DNA of 64,000 bases, taken from positions 558,001 to 622,000 of the forward strand of contig LATX02000192.1 in assembly GCA_001466705.2 (NCBI GenBank), in the 5' to 3' direction. Numbering within the stretch: the first letter of the stretch is position 1; each line of letters begins with the position of its first letter. A program made the position numbers and the translations under genes. The notes beneath the pieces are model-generated. The model saw only the letters and a program-made list of their open reading frames with translations, searched no databases and had not been told where the DNA came from. Shown piece after piece: positions 1 to 10,276 of this stretch. The DNA comes from Moniliophthora roreri. Lineage: Eukaryota; Basidiomycota; Agaricomycetes; Agaricales; Marasmiaceae.

Positions 1-1140
1 CTTGGCCATGACGCGTATTGTCCCGATAATGAATACAGCTCGAGCCATCTAGAATATACTATTGGATTCAAGAATCTCTGTGGATGACTCGTTCAAGCTG
101 TAAGGGCGGCTATGCGGTATGAAGCCCCACATCCAGACCGAAGTATCTCTCTCCGGTCTCCAACCGCAGTACCATGACCTCGACCACGGCCCACGGGTCC
201 CTCGCGATCGCCTTTTTATGGATATCTCGCCGAACTTGTGTCAAAAGTTCAAAGGCCCGGGCAGTGCGGGGTTACTACGCCAAACTCACAACTCCACAGT
301 CTCAAGAATGAAACCATGCTAAAATTGACAGGTTAGACTCCCAGAGGCACACTCAAAGAAAACCTCGTGGTTCTGATTGTGGCAATGACATGGGCAAAAA
401 CAAAAACAAAAAAAGCGCCAGAGGTTTGGGGGACTTATCAAGCTTCAATCGCAGAGATCGATAAGAATGGGTGCGTTATTTTCAACGTGCTCTACACGAG
501 CTTCACTCGCCCTCTTCGTCATAATGTGTCTTCTATCACTCCAAATCAGAAAGGAAGGGGGTTCCAGGTTGTGATTAGCGCAAGGATGAATAAACGTGTT
601 GAAACGAAGACGATAACCTCGTTTTCTTTGTGCTGTTTTGTATGTGGCGTCCATTCAGGCTGCCGGGTACCGATCAGCTCAAGGTCTATAAATGAAAGAT
701 GTGAAGACGAGGAATTATCGTTACTATAATGTGTTCAATGTACGAGTCCCTGTGACGAAGAGGAAGACGAAAATAAGTACGTCAGGATCCCTAGCCTTTG
801 GATCGGCAGAAGAGTTTCCATTCAGTCGCAGTCGCACAAATTGAAAGAAAGAAAATGCTACTAGCATTGGTTAGCACAGAGGCGTAATCGTCATTCTGTA
901 GGTTGCGGAATAACCCTCCTCCTCCACACCAAGACCAGGTACCTGTAGACATCCGAAGATCACCGTTCGCCAGATCTGTAAGTGTAACACGGATCTAAAT
1001 GAACAACGGACATTATACGGCTTCACGTAGTAAGATTTCGGAATACCTCAAGTTCACGTCACATCTAAGCACTAACCTTGCGTTTGACGATTTATCGTTA
1101 TAGGTAGAACAGCAGATACCTCCTAAAGACGACGTGAGCA

Positions 1141-1172
<32 letters not shown>

Positions 1173-2463
1173 CTTTGTTCTCAATGGCCTTGCCTCGCGT
1201 TGACAACGTCGTTTGTAACTTCCCTTCCCGACCCCCTATACCCAAGGCCCTTCGTTTTCTCCGAGTCTATGGTCCGGATGGGTAGAGTCCAGGTTGTCGG
1301 TTCTTCTCCCTCGAGGTTGATCTGCAAGTGCGTAGACGACGGAACACTTTGGATCATGTGGGTGTACGTTTGTTTCGTGTTGGGGCGCCTCGGGGTGAAC
1401 ATGAACGTAAACGATCGAATTGAAAGACTCGGATCATAGAGGTTTTGTGGATTCATGTACAGTAAATGCAGTTTCAGTTGGGCGGAGTTGAAAAGAGTTT
1501 GCTTTTAGTGAACGAGTTACTCGCCAGTCGTTGGTCAAAAGCAGAAAGAGAAAGGGCGACGTGGGAAAAAGAAAAAAAGGTCTCACGCGTCTGATGCTTG
1601 ACGCCCGTCCGTCGTCCCTTTACCGCTCGCCGCTTGCACATATCAAAGTTCATTCTGCATGTGCAATTCATTTGCCCCAGGTCCAGGTCCTGGGGCATCC
1701 CGTCTTGATCGGAGTTTGTCAGGGGGGTGCGTGTCATTTGCGGAGACGATGCGCCTGATCAATACTAACATTTCCCTTTGCTTCACACCTTCACCTTGAC
1801 CTGGCGTGGAATCTTGAACCTCCTGCGAATTCTCTCCCTCTCTGAATCAACCTCAATGCATATGAAGAATCCCAGCAAAACTATTACTAGTTCCTTCCTG
1901 TACCTCGACAAAGCAGCGGCCAAATTTCTCTCGCTTTTACCAAGTTCCCATGAACGTCAGTCTTTTCCAGCGCACTTCATACTTTTGAATACAGCTCGGA
2001 CCGTCATAATGGACGCAACTCTCGACTAAAGAGTCACACCCAAGATCAGGCGACAACGTCAAACTTGATTACTACATAGTCGGCGTCATTTTCGTCGACT
2101 TGACATTGCAAATGCACCCGAACAACTTGGCGATTTCGTACCACAAAAGCTGTAGACCATCACAGGGAATATGGTTCAATACCTACGAGAATGGATGCCT
2201 TTTTTTCGCGTACCCAGGTTTATGCCTAATCGAATCTCCAAACGGCCGTGTTTTCCTTTTGGGTAATGTCCCATCACAAGACGACCTCGAACTAAAAATG
2301 ATGAATGATCACCAGGCTGTCGCATATTGTGGGACCCTTGTATGCACAGCCGGAATTAATGCCTTTGGTGAAGATTTTTCAATTTTACCGGCCGGTAGAA
2401 TGGTTTACATTCGACCTGTATCAATGACAATAGCCTCGGGGACGACTACGCGGCTATTGTGGT
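1..2463. other. Gene-poor left end, no gene recognised
   Basis: I see no reading frame here that I can assign to a family. The longest open stretches (plus strand 367-729 and 2100-2468, 120-122 codons) have no recognisable motif. They overlap similar-sized frames on the other strand, or lie just before the next gene's TATA-like box. A run of cytosines at 1141-1167 is the only striking element. Introns could hide a real gene, but nothing in the translations supports one. Confidence 0.5.
1141..1167. repeat. Homopolymer tract of 27 cytosines
   Basis: An uninterrupted run of 27 C residues follows the sequence GTGAGCA and is followed by TGTTCC. Such a run is prone to length error in both replication and sequencing, so its exact length should be treated as approximate. 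It does not lie within any gene that I recognise. Confidence 0.95.
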
Positions 2464-2469
2464 TATAAA
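2464..2469 (+). promoter_or_regulatory. TATA-like box for the DUF6533-like gene
   Basis: TATAAA occurs in the context GGTTATAAAAGAGCC about 50 bases before the ATG at 2519. The spacing suits a fungal core promoter and supports that ATG as the gene start. The assignment rests on position and match only. Confidence 0.45.
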
Positions 2470-2518
2470 AGAGCCAGTACTTGGCATGATTCAAGCTCTT
2501 CCCCCCAGTCTATTCAAA

Positions 2519-3835
2519 ATGAACGTACAACTCGTCGCATCTTGTCCGCTATCCCCGAGTTTTTTTTTTCCTTGTCAAACTGACCATGTTCAGGCCTAGG
2601 TCTATCTCTCACTACATGTGATATGTACCTCACACGAAAAGAAGAGAAGGCGCTCGTCTGGAGGTTAGTCATACTTGATATTCGCTTTGTTTCCTGCCGG
2701 CTAAATAAAACGCCTCCAGCTCCCCTCTTCGCTTCACGGTAGTGAAGACATTATTCATTCTTTCGAGATACTTTGGCTTAATCTGTCAGTTGTACGTACA
2801 TATAATACATCTGCAACTCTGAGGCCGAGCTGATTCCTAAAAGGTACGGTGTGTCACTGTCAGTATATTGGAAATATCAATATACCACGGCCACGGTACC
2901 CCGACAATTTTGTACAAGAGATCTAGCTTTCAAGATTTTCGAACACTATTTCCTGCTTACAATACTACATATTGTTCTAATGCTACGAGGTAACGATGCC
3001 TCGGCTACTTTTCCGTTTCTGTTTGATCTCCCTGACCTGACCCGGGGATCTAGTCTATGCGCTATACAACAAGAGCTTCAGAATCATCCTCTTTTTGGCA
3101 CTCATCCTGGCTTTACGCCTATTCGCGACAATATGGACCTTAGTCAAGTACTGGGATGTTTATGCAATGCAGTTCAGTTATATTTGCTTCCCAACCGAGT
3201 CAATGGATCTGAAACCTGAAATGATGCTCTACATGTATGTCATGGTCTTCCAAATAATCAAAAGAAACATTCAGGACTTTTTTCAAATTGAATAGCCCTG
3301 CAGAAGCATCGTTCCAAATCATCATTCATATGCTTGTCTCGAAAAAGACATGGACACTCCCAAGTACATGGTCAAAAACACCAACTCTGACATCTGTTGT
3401 GACTAGAGATGGCTTTTATGTGTTTGTTGCAATTTTTGGTATGTTTCTTGAGTTATTCTGCAATGAGTCTTTATTGAAGATCCATCTACTCAGTGGGTAT
3501 GATGGCTGTCATAGTAGTGGGTTCATATGAGAAGGGACCGATTTTATTATTTCTTCACCCGTGAGTCCTCTCACGTTTGGCCATTCCAAGCTCAGTAATT
3601 CATCTCGAGGTACAGGCTCCTTATTTTTATGATATCCTATGCAGTGCGCAATTTGTAAATCTCAGGCTATCACCTTTGCCCTGATGTTTTTTTTTCCTAG
3701 TGCTGTCGCATTATAATACGTCTTCAGCGTCTCGGGCATGAGGAGGCCCCGGCAGGTTCTCAAGGGCAAGATCCCGTCTTCTCGACTATATGTTCTATTT
3801 GGGAAACTCGAACGTTTCCTAGTCACGAAGTGTGA
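2519..3835 (+). CDS. DUF6533-like integral membrane protein (multi-exon)
   Basis: The gene is assembled from short exons. Translated pieces in order are MNVQLVASCPLSP (2519 on), YLTRKEEKALVW (about 2625-2661), VVKTLFILSRYFGLICQ (about 2735-2790), IFEHYFLLTILHIVLMLR (to 2989), then after an intron YALYNKSFRIILFLALIL, TPTLTSVVTRDGFYVFVAIF (about 3380-3440) and a polar tail ending SHEV before the stop at 3833-3835. This order of a charged first loop, a FLxLxRY segment, an R-x-YALY turn, later hydrophobic helices and an S-x-x-x-RDG-x-x-x-F helix is what I know from the basidiomycete DUF6533 membrane-protein family, whose function is unknown. Exon borders between 2560 and 2870 and between 3300 and 3720 are uncertain, so I cannot say whether the frame is fully intact. 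It could be a recent pseudogene. Confidence 0.5.
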
Positions 3836-4776
3836 GTTTTTTTACTTCATATCTGTAAATTATTCAGCCTTACTGACACACCGTGATAGATGATTGATCG
3901 TGTCCAATGTGAAGTTTACATATTTGACTCGATACGGGGATTGCATGAAACCGGACGCTGGAACAGGATAACGACACTTCTCTCACCGCTGTGCAGCCTG
4001 GCCACGGACACTGGAGACGTGCTGAGGGACGCGGGGCTTTGGCGATCTTTTCCGTTGGCTGTGAATATAATCCGCCGGGCTTGGATATGGATTCGGTGAT
4101 ATGAGGAAGAGTATCCTCGACATGCGAGTACTGACCAGCAGAAGGGCACTGCGGCAGTTTTACTTCATGAATGGAGGCTCTTGACCTGTGTCGAATCGCT
4201 TTACAGCATCAGATGGTACTGCTGATGAGGATAATTGTCGGCCCAAAGATGTTATTTTAGATATTGAGCGAAACATGTATCAACAATCTATTGAGACCGC
4301 ACCGTCTCAGTCGGGTAGTAATCCCCTTGTTTAAATTGGAGTTCACCGACACCGCGACTGCACAACTTTTGCATCAGTTATTCACGACTCGCGAGACAAA
4401 AAAAATGGAATCGCAGTTGAAACATCGACTGAATCAGTTCCAAAGGACAAATAATATGAGTTTACGCACGACTTTCTACCTTTAAGCTTGAAGGCCCCCA
4501 TTAGGAGGATGCAACACGATGCGCTATGCAGCATGCCCGCTTTGTTGAATGGATTAAACTTTACTGCAATTAACCCTCTATTATGGTCATTCGGCCCCAG
4601 GCATTAGAGATATTAAATAATCTGCGGGGGACCCACTGGAAGTGTGTGCATACATCGAGTCGTTGCGGTCGGAAGAAAGAGAAGCGACGTGAGAAAATCT
4701 CACCTGAGCATTCAATATTAGCGCCCGCCCCTTTGCCACTTACTACCATAACCAGTCTACATGGCCACACATCTTT
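3836..4776. other. Intergenic stretch with no recognised gene
   Basis: Short open frames occur on both strands (for example minus 3916-4149 and plus 4264-4485) but show no family motif and no plausible exon chain. The duplicated block begins at about 4777. Confidence 0.5.
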
Positions 4777-5188
4777 CGTATGATATCCAAGGCCAAAATT
4801 GGTGTACTGATGACTGATCCGAGTCGATCAGCCAGCACATACCCCACCGGCCTCATTGAAGATGCATCTCCAGTTCTATCAGCGCAACAGATTTTCCATT
4901 CCTTGGAAGATTGATCTAATCTCAACAGCAGCCTTTCTTAGTACTTACCCAGATGCTCATCGGCTTAGGTGCACCCGCAACTAGCGTTCAATCTATCTTT
5001 GTCCCAGGAGTGTAGTCTCAGGCTCAAGGCTTCAAGACTCTGTTATGAATAGAGGTTTACTCAGTGATTGGAGCTGTCTTTCTCGCTTCAGCTTCCGGTA
5101 GCCTGAGATACGACCATCATAATCTGTTCATCAATTTGTTCAACAAAGTGGGTATAAAAACTGTGCGATCCTTTGTAATCCATAGTCA

Positions 5189-6411
5189 ATGGGGCTTCAA
5201 GGATCCACGACAATCATCTTCCTTTCCCTACAGGTGTCTGGGGGGGTTGGGATGCTCCTCCTTCTCATAATCTCATTTCTGTCACCATTGATACGCAGGG
5301 GCAGGGTTTGGTACAGCTTCTGCATATCTTGGGTCATATCATGCCTCTCGTATTGCGTTCTTTTGCTATCTGGGCAGCAGTTTACGACGAAACCACTATA
5401 TGGTGTTTGTCTATCACAGGCAGCGTTGATTTATGCTTGTCCTCCGTTGTAAGTATTTCATGACTCCATTGATTATACCTTCACTGAATGTTTTTTTGGA
5501 GAACTGGAGCTACTACATTGGCGTTGTTACTCGAAGTGAGCACGCACGAGTTATACGATGAAAAGCAGCCCTAAATTCGCAAAGATACTGTGGAAAACTA
5601 GTTCCCGGTCACTCTCGGAACGTATGAGGACCTTTCTCGTGCGTCTCGTCTAATCCGCTTCGTTGACCGTGACTGACGACACTTGTTTATCAAGCTGTTG
5701 CTGCTTCCATATATTCTTTGGGCCGGCATATTAATCGGATGCTTCGCCGTAAGCTTTTGCTACCTATCCCTTCGTTGAAATATGCTGAAAAGTCTAAAAG
5801 GTTGGCGCATCAAAATCAGAGCTGGTTCTCATACGCCCCGAGGACGATCCTTACTGCTTCATCGATTATCCGCCGATGTGAATTCCTCATCCTGCTATAA
5901 CCATCCTGTCCTAACCTACAACCCAGACCACTCATTGTATGCTCTATAACAGCCTTTCTTGCTATCGTTATCCTCGTCGCCCTTGGTACGTTCAAAATGT
6001 TATACTTGACTTTGGTTCTAAACGTTCGCCGTTTACTAGTATCTTTACTACTACAACTCAAAAAGTCCCGCGCTTCGAAATCGTTGTATCGAGACAGCAG
6101 CTCCGAACGCATTTTGCTCACTCGCCTGATAATTTTTAGCTTCCTAGGACTTATTGCGACGGTGTGAGTATTCTCCCGCCGAGGTCAGAAAACTCATTCC
6201 CTGTCCATTTATAGTATTGCAATCGTGTATATTTTTTCTTCTAGTACTGGGAAAGGAAGCCCCGGAGTAGCATATGATCTCTCTTTTGCTACCCGTGAGT
6301 GTTTTTGTCTCTGAACGTCGTGGATGCCTGCTCATTGTGAATGATACTTGTTCAGTGCCACCCTCTGGCGTGCTGATTTTTGGAACGCAAAAGGCATGCA
6401 CTGGCGTTTAG
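5189..6411 (+). CDS. Seven-transmembrane receptor-like protein, copy 1
   Basis: Exon 1 (5189 on) encodes MGLQGSTTIIFLSLQ, a hydrophobic helix (MLLLLIISFLSPLI), then RVWYSFCISWVISCLSYCVL and GQQF...CLSQAALIYACPPL, ending at a GTAAGT donor at about 5450. The next short exon reads TGATTLALLLE. Later exons encode LLLPYILWAGILIGCFA, an IRPE-x-DPYC loop, LVSLLLQLKKSRASKSLYRD, RILLTRLIIFSFLGLIATV and finally VLIFGTQKACTGV before the stop. The W-Y-S-F-C-x-S-W-V-x-S helix, the P-L-x-G-A-T-T-L exon and the terminal FGTQK are features I recall from a large uncharacterised agaricomycete 7TM (GPCR-like) family. Ligand and coupling are unknown. Internal exon edges are approximate, and one missplice or frameshift would make it a pseudogene. 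Its nearly collinear second copy is at 12522. Confidence 0.5.
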
Positions 6412-6938
6412 CATTCATGCGAAAGGCTGACGCAGTTTTGCTATCAGGATATTCTCATCGCTGGAAAGGGATTGTTGAATAAGTTATTCAAGATAATAAC
6501 TGCTAGGAAAGAAGATGTGAAATCTACTGATAATGGGCACGAACTACTAGTAATACGGAAGCCAAGTGGAAGCCAGAGGAATTCAGTTGAATCGTATCGA
6601 GTGTAGTATGCTTTGATAAGTCAGGTTCCTATTGTGATGCAGGAATGACTTCCAGATGTTTGGCATGTCCTTCTCAGTTGCACACTCGATCCTTTTGGAG
6701 CTATTCGTGGACGGTGTGAATATTAGGTTTCATTATGACAGGTACTTTGGCTATTGGAAATCTCGGGGGTCTCTGTTTATTTTTGCTGGTTGTGAGATTC
6801 ATGTTGATCAGAAAACTCGTTGGCAAAGTATGAATAGATATCATCACAAGACATGGTATTTATGTATTTAGTAACAATGGATATATCGTATGCAACGAAA
6901 GAGAAAATAGTATCATAGAAGTGTTATGAATGAAAGCT
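6412..6938. other. Conserved non-coding tail of the 7TM block
   Basis: This stretch has no recognised gene. Parts of it recur in the other blocks. The segment around 6650-6930 is close to 23,700-24,060, and TAGTAACAATGGATATAT with its flanks recurs at about 17,120, 21,380 and 6870. It therefore marks block borders and is not itself a gene. Confidence 0.55.
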
Positions 6939-8151
6939 TCACAGGTAGCACCGAAAGTACCCAGTTTCAAACCCCTCGAAATTGCGACTCACATGACCAT
7001 CATTAAGCCTCGAAGGGTCCTCTGCTGCCTCGCAAAAGCGACGATAAATCCAACTCCAATCCTTCAGACGTTCTACGTTCCGATCATACTTCCATACCTG
7101 GTGCCCTCTCATCATGAACAGACAGTCGTCATGTTCCAGGAACTCCTTGATCTTGTCCACGAACTCGCTGTACTGTGCCCTCTCTTTCTGAGAAGGAGGG
7201 ACATCGTATGTCGCGGACATCAGCTCCGCGAAGTCGCCAATAAGATCCTTCAAACAGCCTGCCGTCAACTCCATTTCCTTCACAGTCATACGTCCTGTCA
7301 TGCCCATCATTTTGTCCCATCCACGAGATATAGTTCCGTTATGGTAAACGAACGCTTCCTCGTAGAGCGAATGAAGAAGGCAGGCTACATTTACCAAGCG
7401 CAGGTTATGTGGGCCATGTTTCAAAACTACCCAACGAAGGACATGCAAAAAAGATTCTAGGTCGTCAGTCCGGGTTGCAACGGATGAGTCGCCCCTAATC
7501 AACCGAGCTGACATGAATTGCCATGATCCCTGTATATACGTATCAGTTTAGTTGGAGGAAGAACGCCGACTGTTCACATACAGTTCTGGTTGGACGGATG
7601 ATTGACTGGCTCAGGTCCCAGTCGACAAGAGAGCCCGCCTTTCCGTCGTCTTGGATCCGGATATTTTGGACACTGACATCGCCATGGAGGATCCCAGCCT
7701 TTTCGTATAATTCCGAGTGACCTGAAAGGGCAAAAAATTGAAAGACTCTGCTGCATAAGTGAAATCAGGACAACGCACCATGTATTGCATCCTTCGTAGC
7801 GTTGACAAGCTCCCAGGTAGTGTCGAAATCAGCCAATGGACAACCGATAGTTTTCACAACGATGCGAAAACGTCGGGGCGCTTTTTCATTATTTGGCTTT
7901 GTGGAAGATCGTCTCTTACGGTCAATTTCAGTAATCTATGAGAGTTATGCAGGATGAAAAATCACCTCAAATTGGTTGAATGGACTCGCGGTTTTTGATC
8001 TAACTTGATGCCCAGTTGGTTCCTCCAATGAAGCGTTACCTTCCAGAGAAGTCCAAGCACCGATTCTTGGACTGGGGAGTATTCCTGTCAGCGTACTGAG
8101 AGCAGCTTTTGGCCGGTCTGAGAGCGATACGGAGGACTTGAAGTTGGGCAT
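6939..8151 (-). CDS. Short FunK1-family kinase-like protein (HGD type), copy A
   Basis: Four exons on the minus strand are supported: 8151-7990, 7935-7779, 7721-7582 and 7529-6939, giving about 349 residues. The start MPNFKSSVSLSDRP is conserved in all copies. The domain order is a polar N-terminus, VVKTIGCPLADFDTTWELVN, the catalytic-loop equivalent LHGDVSVQNIRI, LVDWDLS (DFG position), GSWQFMSARL and a C-lobe with TDDLESFLHVLRWV. These match the fungal-specific FunK1 (Pkinase_fungal) family, but the whole N-lobe, including glycine loop and Lys, is absent and the HRD Arg is Gly. It is therefore probably a pseudokinase or partner protein; that is inference. Intron 1 uses a GC donor (GCGAGT). 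It is divergently transcribed from the full-type FunK1 gene at 8488. Confidence 0.7.
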
Positions 8152-8487
8152 TTCGATGTCAGTTCAGCTGCGGGGTGGCCGATTAGAACGGTGAATCAGA
8201 AAGTGGAGATTGTCAGCTTTCCTATTTTGAGGACGTTCGAGACAATCATTGTCCCCTTCTTTCGGAAACCTTGTTAAGGCCGAGTGGATCGAGTCTTTGT
8301 TGCTCTGGGCAAGCTCGTGTGGGAATTTTCGCCTGCCTCATTTAGCAGATCGACCGTGGCCCACGGTCACGCATGGGCGCCTTTTCTCTTTGTCGTCAAG
8401 TTTTGTGGCCGACTTCTCAACGAAGTATATGATCTTTGCAATTTTCGGTCATGGAATTGTCATTAAATCCAAAACCTTTCACTCATC
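8152..8487. promoter_or_regulatory. Shared divergent promoter of FunK1 pair A
   Basis: The 336 bases between the two ATGs hold two inverted repeats that recur at the same place in every pair: GACAATCATTGTC (8241-8253) and GACCGTGG-C-CCACGGTC (8352-8368, 8-base arms around one C). Their symmetry and conservation suggest binding sites for dimeric regulators that could co-regulate both genes. No binding protein can be named from sequence. Confidence 0.6.
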
Positions 8488-10276
8488 ATGACCAAAAACA
8501 ATCCTCCTCGTCAGCCCCCTATTATCTCCAAATCTGCCAGCTCCCCGCTGCAACGCATCGTCAACAGGTCGGCTTCTGCTCTGGAGCATCCGAACAGGGT
8601 CGACCGTCTTGTTCAAGTAGAGGCTTCATCTCATGGTAATTGGCTTGGACCTGACCCTCCGACGCAATTCATCGAAACGCTCCTGCCGCAGTCAGATTTC
8701 GTCATGGTTGAAGCGCCATGGAAAAATGCCAGTTCAAGCTCTGAGAAAGTCAAAGTGGAGAAACATATGTATCCTAAACTCGTAAGTCGTTCTATTAGCT
8801 TAGATTTCGATTGTCTCACTCCAGTTTTTAGGTTAAAGCGGCGGCTCTGTTTTGCCCTTCTTACGATGTGAAGGTGATTGACCATGCGTACGACAACGTC
8901 TCCTGGCCTGGTGAAGAAAAGAAGAACCTGACTGAGCTCGACGTCTCTGTATACCCCAAGGGAATCACCCTAGATCGCAAGTTCGACATTTCACGCGTCG
9001 GATGCACTCGAGGACCAGTCGTTATGGATGTCCACGGCAACAAGGTGTATCTCAAGGACATGTGGCGGATCGTTAGGCAAGGAATGGTGAAGGAAGGCGA
9101 CATTTATGCCAAACTTCATCAGGCAGATTTTTCGCACATCCCACACGTTGTCGCGCATGGTGACGGCTCCCCCGGCACCCCTTTGCAAAGCACCATATCC
9201 TCGTCTCGGCCAAGTCTCGCTACGACTGACGAGGACGGCGAACGCCCCTTTACCCATCATCACATCATCTTTCGAGAGGTTGGACGGCCTTTGGTGAAGT
9301 TCAGCACTACCTGGGAACTAGTGAACTCGATGAAAGACGCTATGGCAGGTAAGATATTAGTTTTGCGGGCATGTGTAGGAATCTTATGTCTCTTTCATAT
9401 AGCTCACCAGGAAGCATACGCGAAGGCCAGAATCTTGCATCGTGACATTAGTGCTGGAAACATCCTGATCAGCGAAGATGGTAAGGAAGGATACCTAATC
9501 GACTGGGATTTTAGCAAGGAAGTAACTGACGACATCGAGACTCCACGACAGCCAGAGAGGACTGTAAGTGCTAGTATATCACGCTCCCATTCCCGCCCGA
9601 CTGAATTTATTCGTTACACTAGGGCACTTGGCAATTCATGTCCGCTACTTTGTTGTTGGGCAAATCTTCACACCATACTCGCGCTGATGACCTAGAGTCG
9701 TTCTTCTACGTGCTTTGTTGGGTTACTTTGAAGCTTGGGCCACATCGGTTACCGAAGGCGGCTACGGCACAGCTTATCCAGCGTTGGTTTGATTATGCTA
9801 TCGCAGTGGATGGCGATATATCTGGTGGGCAAAACAAATGGGCTGGAGTGCAGGCACGCCATATGGCCAGGAATGCCCAGCTCTCCCCTGGCCCTCTCAG
9901 GGACCTTATCGTCGATTTCGAAGATTTGGTAGCGGTTCGCTATGAACGGGAACCGTCCGCTTTGAAGCGGAAAACCCACGAAAAGAACATAGCGCGAACG
10001 ACATACGACGAGGAAGAGCTGAGCACGATGGAAGTTTGGAGTTACGACAAGAGGAAGGAACGTATAGAAGATTGGAACTGGATCTATGGGCGTTTCTGCC
10101 GAGCCGCAGAGGATCCTGCTCAGCTTAACGACCCTCCGTTTGACCACGCTGCCCAGACAATGGGAGTTGTGACGATAGGCCATGGAAGGGGTGGAAGCAG
10201 GAAGCGCACGGGTGACCACTCGGCTTCTGCTAGTAAGTCGAGTAAGAAACCCAGAAATTCAGGAGGACACTCTTAG
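8488..10276 (+). CDS. FunK1-family protein kinase, copy A
   Basis: Four exons are supported by GT-AG borders that keep frame: 8488-8781, 8832-9348, 9403-9563 and 9623-10276, giving 541 residues. The start MTKNNPPRQPP lies just after the shared promoter. Order: a variable N-terminal region ending KHMYPKL, an N-lobe segment with VYPKGITLDR, FREVGRPLVKFSTTWELVN, the catalytic loop ILHRDISAGNILI, YLIDWDFS (DFG position), GTWQFMSATLLLG, RADDLESFFYVLCWVTL, and a basic Ser/Lys-rich tail (GSRKRTGDHSASASKS). The HRD-I-S and GTWQFMS motifs are hallmarks of FunK1, a kinase-like family expanded in mushroom-forming fungi with unknown substrates. The tail could be a nuclear localisation signal. All exons are open, so this copy looks intact. 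Confidence 0.82.

Noticed and set aside
8152..8487. Promoter palindromes as transposon footprints or attachment sites
   Set aside because: They keep the same place between divergent genes in every copy and have no flanking target duplications; regulatory sites fit better.
9749..10219. Minus-strand frame of 156 codons inside FunK1 copy A
   Set aside because: It is a shadow of the plus-strand exon 4, and its counterparts in other copies are shorter or broken.
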